Part shown: one piece after another, positions 18,892-26,149 of the stretch | Numbering within the stretch: the first letter of the stretch is position 1 | Layout: every line of letters starts with the position of its first letter | Assembly (NCBI RefSeq): GCF_016031635.1 | Contig: NZ_JACEGD010000003.1 | Coordinates: 124,001 to 188,000 of the forward strand | Reading direction: 5' to 3' | Source of the DNA: Bradyrhizobium diversitatis | GTDB taxonomy: Bacteria; Pseudomonadota; Alphaproteobacteria; Rhizobiales; Xanthobacteraceae | DNA: 64,000 nucleotides | Program-made: the position numbers and the translations under genes | The notes under the pieces: generated by a model | Told to the model about the DNA's origin: nothing | Databases searched by the model: none | Seen by the model: the letters and a program-made list of their open reading frames with translations, nothing else

Positions 18892-19273
18892 GCGCCGCAA
18901 TCGCCATTTTGCTCGACGCTTCAGATGTCTGGCCGGCGTCGCCGGGAGCGCGCCGGTCTGAGCCGTTCTACTGTGCATGGGGTTGTTTTCGCATTTTTGC
19001 ATGAGCACCCCTCGTGCCGCGTGCAAACGATCCGCGCGCCATTTTGATTCCGCGCTGCAGCGAGAGCGTTGTCGTCGCTGCGTTCGCCCCTCATTGACAT
19101 TCCGTCTCAATTTTTTCGGAGCGCGAACGCGGTGCAGGCGGCGCGCTTCTCACCGTTCGCAGATGTGCTAACCTTTTTGCGTCTGTCGTTCTGACGGACC
19201 CAAGACTTCGTCTCTCGACTGGCAAAACCAAAATAATGCGCAGCCCTGACGGCTGCCTTAGGGGAGTGACGCG
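18892..19273. other. 382-base gap without a recognisable gene
   Basis: Short frames here lack any conserved feature. TTGACA occurs near 19095, but no convincing -10 follows at proper spacing. The last 30 bases carry CTTAGGGGAGTGACGCG, the ribosome site for the next gene. Otherwise I see nothing. Confidence 0.5.
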
Positions 19274-20554
19274 ATGAAATTCCATCGATCCGTCTTTCAG
19301 TCCGTTCTGGCGCTTGCAGCGTTTGCCCTTCTCGCGGGGACCAGCGCCGGCAATGCGCAACAGCAGGATAAGAGCAAGCCGCTGAAGAAATACGAATCCG
19401 GCACCAAGGAGTTCTGGACCCATCCGCCGGACGACTGGTTCCTCGGCGACGAGACCGAGGCGCAGAAGGGCCTCGCGCCGCCCTCGGGCCCGCCGACCGG
19501 CGCCTCCGACGCCGAGCTCGCCAACATCGTCAAGAAGATCAAGCTGCCGCCGGGCTTCAAGATCGAGGTCTACGCCTCGGGCGTGCTGGCCGCGCGGCAG
19601 ATGGCCTGGGGTGACAAAGGCACGCTGTTCGTCGGCTCGTTCGGCCTCGGCAACGTCTATGCCATCAAGGACAACAACGGAAAGAAGGAAGTCAAGACCG
19701 TCCTCAAGGGCCTGAACATGCCCACCGGTCTCGCCTTCGGGGACGGCGCGCTCTACGTCATCGCCGTCGACAAGCTGATCCGCTACGACAACGCCGAAGC
19801 CAATCTCGACAATCTCGGCCAGGGCAAGGTCGTCTATGATGACATGCCGTCCTATGCCGCGCATGGCTGGAAATACATTGCGGTCGACAAGGAAGGCTGG
19901 TTCTTCCTGCCGTTCGGACCGCCCTTCAACATCGGCATCCCGCCGACCAGCGTCTCGCAGATCCGCCGCGTCGATCCCAAGACCGGCAACGCCGAAATCT
20001 GGGCGCTCGGCGTTCGCAACTCGGTCGGCGGCGACGTCGATCCGCGTACCGGCAAGCTCTGGTTCACCGAGAATGCCCGCGACTGGATCAGCGATGACCT
20101 GCCCTCGGACAAGCTGAACATGATCAACAGGATCGGCGAGCATTTCGGCTATCCCTATTGCCATCAGGGCAATCTGCCCGACGACAAGTTCGCGATGGGC
20201 CACAAATGCTCCGAGTTCACACCGCCCGTGCTGAATCTCGGCGCCCATGTCGCTCCGCTCGGCATGAAGTTCTATACCGGCGACCAATTCCCCGCCGAGT
20301 ACAAGAACAACATCCTGATCGCCGAGCATGGCTCCTGGAATCGCCACAAGTACCAGGGCGCGCGCATCGTGCGCGTGATCGTCGGGCCGGACGGCAAGAA
20401 CCCCAAGCGGGAGATCTTCGCCTCCGGCTGGCTCGAGGGCGACCAGGGCTATCTCGGCCGTCCCAACGACATCATCCTCGCCAAGGACGGGTCGATCCTC
20501 GTCGCCGATGATTGGGCCGGCGCGATCTACCGCATCAGCTACAGCAAGAAGTAG
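19274..20554 (+). CDS. Secreted L-sorbosone/PQQ glucose dehydrogenase-like protein
   Basis: A 426-residue exported protein with a signal peptide (VLALAAFALLAGTSAGNA/QQ). The mature part shows the six-bladed beta-propeller pattern of the soluble glucose/sorbosone dehydrogenases: LPPGFKIEVYASGVLAARQMAWGDKGTLFVGS, GLNMPTGLAFGDGALYV, IWALGVRNSVGGDVDPRTGKLWFTENARDW, IAEHGSWNRHKYQGARIV and GYLGRPNDIILAKDGSILVADDWAGAIYRI. The family often uses PQQ and Ca in the periplasm to oxidise aldoses or related compounds; cofactor and substrate are not demonstrated here. A terminator follows directly. The downstream dihaem cytochrome c is a plausible electron acceptor, though separately transcribed. Confidence 0.87.
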   Translation: MKFHRSVFQSVLALAAFALLAGTSAGNAQQQDKSKPLKKYESGTKEFWTHPPDDWFLGDETEAQKGLAPPSGPPTGASDAELANIVKKIKLPPGFKIEVYASGVLAARQMAWGDKGTLFVGSFGLGNVYAIKDNNGKKEVKTVLKGLNMPTGLAFGDGALYVIAVDKLIRYDNAEANLDNLGQGKVVYDDMPSYAAHGWKYIAVDKEGWFFLPFGPPFNIGIPPTSVSQIRRVDPKTGNAEIWALGVRNSVGGDVDPRTGKLWFTENARDWISDDLPSDKLNMINRIGEHFGYPYCHQGNLPDDKFAMGHKCSEFTPPVLNLGAHVAPLGMKFYTGDQFPAEYKNNILIAEHGSWNRHKYQGARIVRVIVGPDGKNPKREIFASGWLEGDQGYLGRPNDIILAKDGSILVADDWAGAIYRISYSKK

Positions 20555-20571
20555 CGCGCAGGAGAAACAGA

Positions 20572-20612
20572 GGCTGCGGTAGCCCGCCAGGTACCGCAGC
20601 CACTTTTGTTTG
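20572..20612 (+). terminator. Rho-independent terminator after the sorbosone dehydrogenase-like gene
   Basis: A perfect 10-bp stem, GGCTGCGGTA (20572-20581) with TACCGCAGCC (20592-20601), is followed by ACTTTTGTTT. It lies 17 bases after the stop codon. Confidence 0.85.
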
Positions 20613-20617
20613 ATTCA

Positions 20618-20743
20618 CCGTCGTTCCGGATTGCGCGACTTGCGCGCAAGTCCGGAACCCATAACCCCGATCCGTGGTTATGGATTCTCAGATGCGCAAT
20701 TGCGCATCATAGCTCGCGCCCAGTGGCGCGCCCCGGAATGACG
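20618..20743. repeat. Intergenic palindromic repeat, GTC(A/G)TTCCGG family
   Basis: Opens CGTCGTTCCGGATTGCGCGA and closes GCGCCCCGGAATGACG, with an internal CCATAACCCC/GGTTATGG pair and a TGCGCAATTGCGCA hairpin. It follows the terminator and ends 26 bases before the cytochrome c gene, so it may supply or affect that gene's leader. Confidence 0.8.
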
Positions 20744-20768
20744 ACCTCGACATATCGGAATTCCCATC

Positions 20769-21362
20769 ATGCGCCGGCAGTTCATCTCATCCGCAATCAG
20801 CACGGTTGCGCTCTTCGCGCTTGCCTCCCTCCCCGCAAGTGCCGCCGACGTCGCCGCGGGCAAGGCCAAGGCGCAGGTCTGTGCCGGCTGCCACGGTGAG
20901 AACGGCATCTCGCAGACCGAGAACATCCCTTCGCTCGCCGGCCAGCCCGATCAATTCCTGCAATGGCAGCTGGTGTTCTTCCGCGCCGGCTCGCGCAAGA
21001 ACGAGCAGATGCAGCCGATCGTCGAGGAGATCACCAACGAGGACATCCGTAATCTCGGCGCCTATTTTTCACAGCTCGCGCCGCCGAAGGGAGCCGAGGA
21101 CGGAGATCCGGACCTGTCGAGGAAGGGCGCGCAGGTTGCCTCCGGCCGCCGTTGCGCCTCATGCCACACGGACAGCTATGCCGGCACCAAGGCGGTCGCG
21201 CGGCTCGCGGGGCAGCGCGAGGAATATCTCGTCAAGGCGCTGCATGACTACAAGGCCGGCCAGCGCGTCGGCGGCGGCGTCGCCGCGATGGCCGATGTCG
21301 CCTATCACATGAGCGACGAGGAGATCACGGCCGTTTCGCACTATCTCGCGCATCTGAAATAG
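20769..21362 (+). CDS. Periplasmic dihaem cytochrome c (c4-type)
   Basis: A 197-residue exported protein with a signal peptide (LFALASLPASA/AD) and two CXXCH haem sites, CAGCH near residue 40 and CASCH in the second half, each followed by a cytochrome c fold. SLAGQPDQFLQWQLVFFRAGSRKNEQMQPI and LAGQREEYLVKALHDYKAGQR...MADVAYHMSDEEI are the duplicated segments characteristic of c4 cytochromes, with Met haem ligands in MQPI and MADV. Such proteins carry electrons to oxidases or from periplasmic dehydrogenases. The neighbouring sorbosone dehydrogenase-like protein is a candidate donor. Confidence 0.93.
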   Translation: MRRQFISSAISTVALFALASLPASAADVAAGKAKAQVCAGCHGENGISQTENIPSLAGQPDQFLQWQLVFFRAGSRKNEQMQPIVEEITNEDIRNLGAYFSQLAPPKGAEDGDPDLSRKGAQVASGRRCASCHTDSYAGTKAVARLAGQREEYLVKALHDYKAGQRVGGGVAAMADVAYHMSDEEITAVSHYLAHLK

Positions 21363-21387
21363 CGCGGATCTGTTACCGCAAATTCCG

Positions 21388-21434
21388 CGTCGTCCCGGAT
21401 CAGCGCTCACTTCGTTCGCTTGCTCGGGACGACG
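21388..21434. repeat. Short palindromic intergenic repeat
   Basis: CGTCGTCCCGGATCAGCGC pairs with GCTCGGGACGACG across a short AC-rich loop. It lies between convergent cytochrome c and panE genes and could act as a bidirectional terminator. Truncated relative of the longer CGTC(G/A)TCCCGG elements. Confidence 0.65.
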
Positions 21435-21450
21435 GCTATGTACGAAGCGC

Positions 21451-22374
21451 CTACCCCGCGCGCTGCTTCTCATACGCCTTCAGATGCGTGTACGCGATAC
21501 GCAGCTTCGGCACCGGCACCTTCGCGGCATCGGCGCGCGCGATGAGGTCGCCGATGACGTGATCGGCCTCGACCGGCAGGCCTGCCTTGATGTCGCGGAA
21601 CATCGAGGCGGTCATCGGCGAGCCTTCGGCGGTGAGGTTGCCCTTCACCCGCTCGAAGAACGGCCCGCCCGGCGGATAGCCGGACGCGGCGGCGATCGCG
21701 CTGGTCTCGTCCAGCATGCCGAGCAGGAAGTCCCGGCCGCCCGGAGCCGTCAGGATATCACCGACCGAGGCGCGCATCAGGCTGGTGGATGCCGCGAGCG
21801 AGGAGAGGAACACCCACTTCTCCCACATGTCCTGCATGATGTTCTGGCTGGCGGTGGCGCCAGTGATGCCGCTCTTGAAGGCTTCGTCGATCGCCTTCAC
21901 CCGGTCCGACATCTTGCCGTCGCGCTCGCCGTAATTGATCGACTGCATCGGCTGGAGCTGCACCACCTCGCGCTTTTCGTTCAAGGTCGCCGCGATGGCG
22001 CAGAGGCCGCCGAGCACCCGCTCCTTGCCGAACCTGGCATCCAGCGTGTCGAGATGCTTCATGCCGTTGAGCATCGGAATGATCGCGGTGTTCGGTCCGA
22101 CCGCCGCGGCAAACGACTTGATGGCGTCGTCGAGGTCGAACGCCTTGCAGCTCAGGAGCACGACGTCGAACTTGTCCTTGAGCGCGTCCGCCTGCACGGT
22201 CGGCGGATTTTTCAAGGTCACGTCGCCATTCGGGCTCTTGATGACGAGGCCGGCGCTCGCGAGCTCGCTGGCGCGCCGTGGCCGGACCAGGAAGGTGACG
22301 TCGCGGCCGGCCTGCAACAGCCTGCCACCGAAATAGCCGCCAATGGCGCCGGCGCCGACCACGAGAATACGCAT
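21451..22374 (-). CDS. panE: 2-dehydropantoate 2-reductase family protein
   Basis: A 307-residue ketopantoate reductase-type protein. The N-terminal ILVVGAGAIGGYFGGRLLQAGRDVTFLVRPRRA is the NADPH Rossmann site, LLSCKAFDLDDAIKSFA matches the family, and IIPMLNGMKHLDTLDARFG carries the substrate-binding Asn. The C-terminal ApbA domain follows (MQDMWEKWVFLSSLAASTSLMR, DHVIGDLIARA). PanE makes pantoate for CoA synthesis, but several paralogues of unknown specificity occur in these bacteria, so the gene name is tentative. The gene lies 105 bases downstream of the isomerase gene with a palindromic repeat between them. Confidence 0.85.
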   Translation of the reverse strand: MRILVVGAGAIGGYFGGRLLQAGRDVTFLVRPRRASELASAGLVIKSPNGDVTLKNPPTVQADALKDKFDVVLLSCKAFDLDDAIKSFAAAVGPNTAIIPMLNGMKHLDTLDARFGKERVLGGLCAIAATLNEKREVVQLQPMQSINYGERDGKMSDRVKAIDEAFKSGITGATASQNIMQDMWEKWVFLSSLAASTSLMRASVGDILTAPGGRDFLLGMLDETSAIAAASGYPPGGPFFERVKGNLTAEGSPMTASMFRDIKAGLPVEADHVIGDLIARADAAKVPVPKLRIAYTHLKAYEKQRAG

Positions 22375-22395
22375 TGCAGAACTCCGTTGAACGAG

Positions 22396-22488
22396 GCGAA
22401 TGGCGAGTAGGGAATAGCGAATAGGGTGAGAGGCCGCAAATGACGAGTCACAATTTCACGACTCGCTATCTGCCATTCCCTATTCGCC
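22396..22488. repeat. Palindromic repeat, GAATAGGGAATAGCGAAT type, overlapping a gene end
   Basis: GGCGAATGGCGAGTAGGGAA on one side pairs imperfectly with TGCCATTCCCTATTCGCC on the other, and an inner TGACGAGTCACAATTTCACGACTCG forms its own hairpin. This family differs from the CCGGG elements. Its left-hand arm (read on the minus strand) supplies GGC GAA TAG, the last codons and stop of the isomerase-like gene. Confidence 0.75.
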
Positions 22489-23100
22489 CCCTTCCAGCAC
22501 CATCTCCTCGACCTCGCGCAGCTGTTCCTTGCCGAAGAACATCTCGTTGCCGACGAAGAAGGTCGGCGAACCGAAGGCACCGCGGGCGACCGCCTCCTCG
22601 GTGTTCTTGATCAGCCTGGCCTTGACCTCGGGTTCCTGGCTGCGGGCAAACAGCCTTTGCGCGTCGAGGCCGGAGGACGCCAGCGCCTTCGCCGCGATTT
22701 CGGGATCGTCCATCTTCTTCGGCTCGCGCCACATGTGGTGGAAGGCGGCCTCGACATATTTCTCGAACACGCCCTCGAGCTGCGCCGCGATTGCCGCGCG
22801 CATCAGGTTCAGCGTGTTGACGGGGAAATGCGGATTCCAGACATAGGGCTGGACATGGAAGCGCTTGATGAAGCGCTCAGTCTCGACCGCGTGGAATTCG
22901 CGCTTGTTCTTGATGCCGGCCAGGGTCTCCGCCGGCGACTTGTTGTTGGTCGACTTGAAGATGCCGCCGAGCAGGATCGGCACATAGTCGAACTTGACGC
23001 CGATCCGCTGCCCGATCGCCGGAATCGCCAGATGGCTGAGATAGGCGTTGGGGCTGCCGAAGTCGAACAGGAATTGCGGTGCGGTGCGGGTCAAACTCAT
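22480..23100 (-). CDS. 2-hydroxychromene-2-carboxylate isomerase-like DsbA-fold protein
   Basis: A 206-residue thioredoxin-like protein of the kappa-GST/HCCA isomerase group. It starts FLFDFGSPNAYLSHLAIPAIGQRIGVKFDYVPILLGGIFKSTNN, where the Ser of FGSPNAYL occupies the glutathione-activating position, and contains the expected FPVNTLNLMRAAIAAQ and GAFGSPTFFVGNEMFFGKEQL. The family isomerises ring-cleavage products of naphthalene-type aromatics with glutathione, but no catabolic genes are nearby, so a general GST-like role is as likely. The last codons (GGE, stop) fall inside a palindromic repeat. Confidence 0.87.
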   Translation of the reverse strand: MSLTRTAPQFLFDFGSPNAYLSHLAIPAIGQRIGVKFDYVPILLGGIFKSTNNKSPAETLAGIKNKREFHAVETERFIKRFHVQPYVWNPHFPVNTLNLMRAAIAAQLEGVFEKYVEAAFHHMWREPKKMDDPEIAAKALASSGLDAQRLFARSQEPEVKARLIKNTEEAVARGAFGSPTFFVGNEMFFGKEQLREVEEMVLEGGE

Positions 23101-23186
23101 TCTCCCTGACGTCGCTTTTCGTCATTGTGGCGCAGGCCGCGCCACAGGTCCACCGTTTAATGACGGTCATAATACTTAAGGTCCCG

Positions 23187-24536
23187 TCAGATCAGACGCT
23201 GGATCGCCCGCCTGCGCCACACCAGGAGGTAATAGCCCATCTGCAAAATGAACATGGCGCAGAACACGATCGGATAGGCCGCCCAGACACCCGCGAGGCC
23301 GATCGTGCGGCTCAGGATCACCGCGGCCGGCAGTTCGATCGCGACAATCGCGAAGATCGACAGCAGCATCGGTGTGAACGCGACGCCGGCCGCACGCATC
23401 GCGCCTGAAAACACCGTGGCGAGGCCGAACGGCACCGAGCTCCACAAGGCGATGTACAGCAGTCCTTTCGCCAGATCGAGCACGGTGCCATCGGTGATGA
23501 AGATGCCGAGCACCGCGCGCGGCGCGAGATAGATCAGCGCCACCAGCCCGCCGGTCAGGACGATATTGAACATGAGGCCGGTGCGGACGATGCCGTCGAG
23601 CCGCGTCCTGTCGCCGCCGCCGACAGCCTGGGCGCCGAGGATCGAGACCGCGATCGAAATCGACATCGCCGTGAACTGCGTGTAGCCCATCACCTGGTTC
23701 ACCGCGCCGTACGCGGCCGTGGCGTCGGACCCGTAGCCGTTGACGAGGCCGAGCAGCACCAGCTCGGCAATCGCCATCGCCACCATGCCGATGGCGCTCG
23801 GCAGCCCGATGCCGAGCACCTTTCCGAGCACGGCGCCGTTCAGCCGCAGGTGACCCAGCAGCGCAGCGTCCGGCGCGAGGGCGTGCTTCTTCCGCAGCAG
23901 ATAGGCCGCCAGCACGATCAGCGTCGTCGCATTGGCGATCGCAGATGCCCACGCCGGGCTGGTGATGCCCGCCGCCGGCAATCCGGGCGCGCCGCGGATC
24001 AGCAATGGTGTCAGGATCAGGCCGGTCGCAGTCGACAGCGCCAGCGCCAGCAGTGGCGTCAGCGCGTCGCCGACGCCACGGATCATTGCGGTCATCAGCA
24101 GGAAGACGAAGCCGAGCGGCATCGTCAGCAGCATGATTCTCGCATAGGCGCTGGCCTCATCGAGAATGTCCGCGGGCGTGGCGAGCGCCATCATCAATTG
24201 ACGGCTGAAGAGCCCGCCAACCAGTGCAACCGAAATCGACAGCAGCAGGCCGACTGCGAGTGTCGTGCCCGCGATGATCTTGATCCGGCCGTGCTCGCCC
24301 GCGCCGAAGGCCTGGCCGATCAACACGGTGGCGCCGGTGCTCAACCCCATGACGAAGGCGAACAGGAAGAACATCACCGGGAAGAACACCGAGACCGCGG
24401 CGAGCGCGTCGACGCCGATCATCTGGCCGAGATAGACATTGCTGACGGTGCCGAACAGCGATTGCAGCGCGTTGCTCAGCATCAAGGGTGCGAGGAAGCG
24501 GAGGAATGTGGTCCAGAGAGGTCTTGGGGCGGACAT
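23187..24536 (-). CDS. MATE-family efflux transporter
   Basis: A 449-residue membrane protein with about 12 helices in two related halves, the MATE layout. Characteristic segments are FLAPLMLSNALQSLFGTVSNVYLGQMIGVDALAAVSVFFPVMFFLFAFVMGLSTGATVLIGQAFGAGEHGRIK and, in the second half, LGLVNGYGSDATAAYGAVNQVMGYTQFTAMSISIAVSILGAQAVGGGDRTRL. These exporters use Na+ or H+ to expel cationic drugs and metabolites; the substrate is unknown. The ATG at 24536 has GAAAGG upstream and is preferred over the ATG five codons earlier. Confidence 0.93.
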   Translation of the reverse strand: MSAPRPLWTTFLRFLAPLMLSNALQSLFGTVSNVYLGQMIGVDALAAVSVFFPVMFFLFAFVMGLSTGATVLIGQAFGAGEHGRIKIIAGTTLAVGLLLSISVALVGGLFSRQLMMALATPADILDEASAYARIMLLTMPLGFVFLLMTAMIRGVGDALTPLLALALSTATGLILTPLLIRGAPGLPAAGITSPAWASAIANATTLIVLAAYLLRKKHALAPDAALLGHLRLNGAVLGKVLGIGLPSAIGMVAMAIAELVLLGLVNGYGSDATAAYGAVNQVMGYTQFTAMSISIAVSILGAQAVGGGDRTRLDGIVRTGLMFNIVLTGGLVALIYLAPRAVLGIFITDGTVLDLAKGLLYIALWSSVPFGLATVFSGAMRAAGVAFTPMLLSIFAIVAIELPAAVILSRTIGLAGVWAAYPIVFCAMFILQMGYYLLVWRRRAIQRLI

Positions 24537-24626
24537 GGATCGGCCTTTCATCAGGACGTGCGAAGCCGTCGCCGCGCAATGCGCGGCCCGGCCGTCGATG
24601 GGGTTGTGAGAAGAGCGCCGCGCGGT

Positions 24627-25223
24627 TTAAGCGCGGTCGCTGTAGGCGAGCTTGACGATGTGGTCGCGGATATCAGTCGGCCAGTCGGCGATCAGTCCGG
24701 TGAAGCGCCGCCGGTCGTCTGCGAACAGCGCGCGCGAAGCCTCCTCGAACTGCGGCAGATCGCCGGCCATGGCCGACATGAAGTGATAGGCCGCATCGCG
24801 CGCCTGGCGCTCGCGGTCCTTGGCGCCGCTGGCGCGTCTGGCGTCGTCGACGAGCTTGCGCAGCGCGACCGAGGCGCCGCCCGGCTGCGCGCCGAGCCAC
24901 TCCCAGTGCCGCGGCAGCAACGTCACTTCGCGCGCGACCACGCCGAGCTTGGGCCGGCCGCGGCCGCGCGGCTCTGCGGGTGTCTCGGCCGTCTCGGCTG
25001 AGGGCGGTGCCAGCTTGTCCAGCCGCGCCAGCACCTCGCGATCCTCGCCGCGCAGGTCGAAGTCGATCGACCGGCCCGTCCCGTCGTCGAAGATGACGAC
25101 CGGCTGGTCCAGCGGCTGCGTTGCCCGCTTGACGGCGAGCGCGACCTCGCCGGCCGTGCCGGAGGCCAGCCTGCGCTGGCCGACGAACGCTGTGTAAGTC
25201 CCTTGCATTGGAATCATTGCCAT
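24627..25223 (-). CDS. DUF2239-family protein
   Basis: A 198-residue protein without signal or membrane segments. It opens YTAFVGQRRLASGTAGEVALAVKR, continues VVIFDDGTGRSIDFDLRG, then RGRGRPKLGVVAREVTLLPRHWEWLGAQPGGASVALRKLVDDARR, and ends with a helical region (AAYHFMSAMAGDLPQFEEASRALFADDRRRF). This matches DUF2239. The RPKLGVVAREVTLLPRHWEWL stretch resembles a ribbon-helix-helix module, so DNA binding is possible. Two TACCCGGGT(A/G) palindromes lie immediately upstream, between it and gst. Function is unknown. Several in-frame ATGs near 25223 make the start uncertain. Confidence 0.82.
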   Translation of the reverse strand: MAMIPMQGTYTAFVGQRRLASGTAGEVALAVKRATQPLDQPVVIFDDGTGRSIDFDLRGEDREVLARLDKLAPPSAETAETPAEPRGRGRPKLGVVAREVTLLPRHWEWLGAQPGGASVALRKLVDDARRASGAKDRERQARDAAYHFMSAMAGDLPQFEEASRALFADDRRRFTGLIADWPTDIRDHIVKLAYSDRA

Positions 25224-25245
25224 ATTGATCGTACTAGCAGCTTAA

Positions 25246-25282
25246 TACCCGGGTAAATTACTCGCGTCAATATACCCGGGTG
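25246..25282. promoter_or_regulatory. Paired TACCCGGGTA palindromes between DUF2239 and gst genes
   Basis: TACCCGGGTA at 25246-25255 is a perfect palindrome; TACCCGGGTG at 25273-25282 differs in one base. Their centres are 27 bases apart, and the flanks are AT-rich in contrast to the neighbourhood. They start 23 bases upstream of the DUF2239 start and about 90-125 bases before gst, a typical position for dimer-binding operators controlling either or both genes. Confidence 0.55.
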
Positions 25283-25371
25283 AAAATATCCACACCGGCG
25301 CCTCGACAATGTATTCCCGGGCTGGCACGAACGCTCGGTCGACCGACCACGCCTAGCCCTGAGGACCCCCG

Positions 25372-26037
25372 ATGCTGACCGTTCACCACCTCAACAATTC
25401 CCGCTCGCAGCGCGTGCTGTGGCTGCTCGAGGAGTTGGGTGTTCCTTACGAGATCGTGCGCTATCAGCGTCAGCCGGACATGCGCGCGCCAAAGGAGCTG
25501 CGCGCGATCCATCCCCTCGGCAAGTCGCCCGTGATCACCGACAACGGCAACACCATCGCCGAGTCGGGTGCCATCATCGAATATCTCATCGCCACCTATG
25601 GCGACGGCCGGCTGATCCCGCCGCCGAATACGCCGGAGCGGCTGCGGTACACCTATTGGCTGCACTATGCGGAAGGATCCGCGATGCAGCCGCTGCTGCT
25701 CAAGCTGCTGTTCACACTGATGCCGAAGCGCGCGCCCGCGTTGCTCCGGCCGCTGGTGCGCAAGGTCTGCAACCAGGCGCTGACCGCGCTGGTCAATCCG
25801 CAGCTCAAGCAGCACATGGACTATTGGGAAGGCGAGCTTGGCAAGAGCGAATGGTTCGCCGGCAGCGAGTTCACCGCGGCCGACATCCAGATGAGCTTTC
25901 CGCTGGAAGCAGCCCAGGCGCGCGGCGGGCTCGAGCAGGGCCATCCCAGGGCGATGGCGTTCCTGGAGCGCATCCACGCCCGGCCGGCCTATGCGCGCGC
26001 GCTGGAAAAGGGCGGGCCGTATCAGGTCGGGCGGTAG
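25372..26037 (+). CDS. Glutathione S-transferase
   Basis: A 221-residue cytosolic GST. The N-terminal thioredoxin-like domain reads LTVHHLNNSRSQRVLWLLEELGVPYEIVRY, with the catalytic Ser/Asn region at LNNSRSQR; the cis-Pro and glutathione contacts lie in KSPVITDNGNTIAESGAIIEYL. The all-helical C-terminal domain begins near residue 85 and includes WFAGSEFTAADIQMSFPL. It conjugates glutathione to electrophiles or acts as a peroxidase; the substrate is unknown. It is divergent from the DUF2239 gene and shares the palindrome-bearing spacer. Confidence 0.93.
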   Translation: MLTVHHLNNSRSQRVLWLLEELGVPYEIVRYQRQPDMRAPKELRAIHPLGKSPVITDNGNTIAESGAIIEYLIATYGDGRLIPPPNTPERLRYTYWLHYAEGSAMQPLLLKLLFTLMPKRAPALLRPLVRKVCNQALTALVNPQLKQHMDYWEGELGKSEWFAGSEFTAADIQMSFPLEAAQARGGLEQGHPRAMAFLERIHARPAYARALEKGGPYQVGR

Positions 26038-26046
26038 TTTCTTCAC

Positions 26047-26140
26047 CGTCATTCCGGGGGCGCCCGAAGGGCGAACGCGGAATCGCGAGATTGTGGCGCG
26101 AGATCCCGGGTTCGATGCTTGCGCATCGCCCCGGGATGAC
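26047..26140. repeat. Intergenic palindromic repeat, GTCATTCCGGG family
   Basis: Opens CGTCATTCCGGGGGCGCCCG and closes GCGCATCGCCCCGGGATGAC, with an internal CGCGAGAT/ATTGTGGCGCG pair. It lies between convergent gst and MFS genes. Confidence 0.8.
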
Positions 26141-26149
26141 AATCGAATA

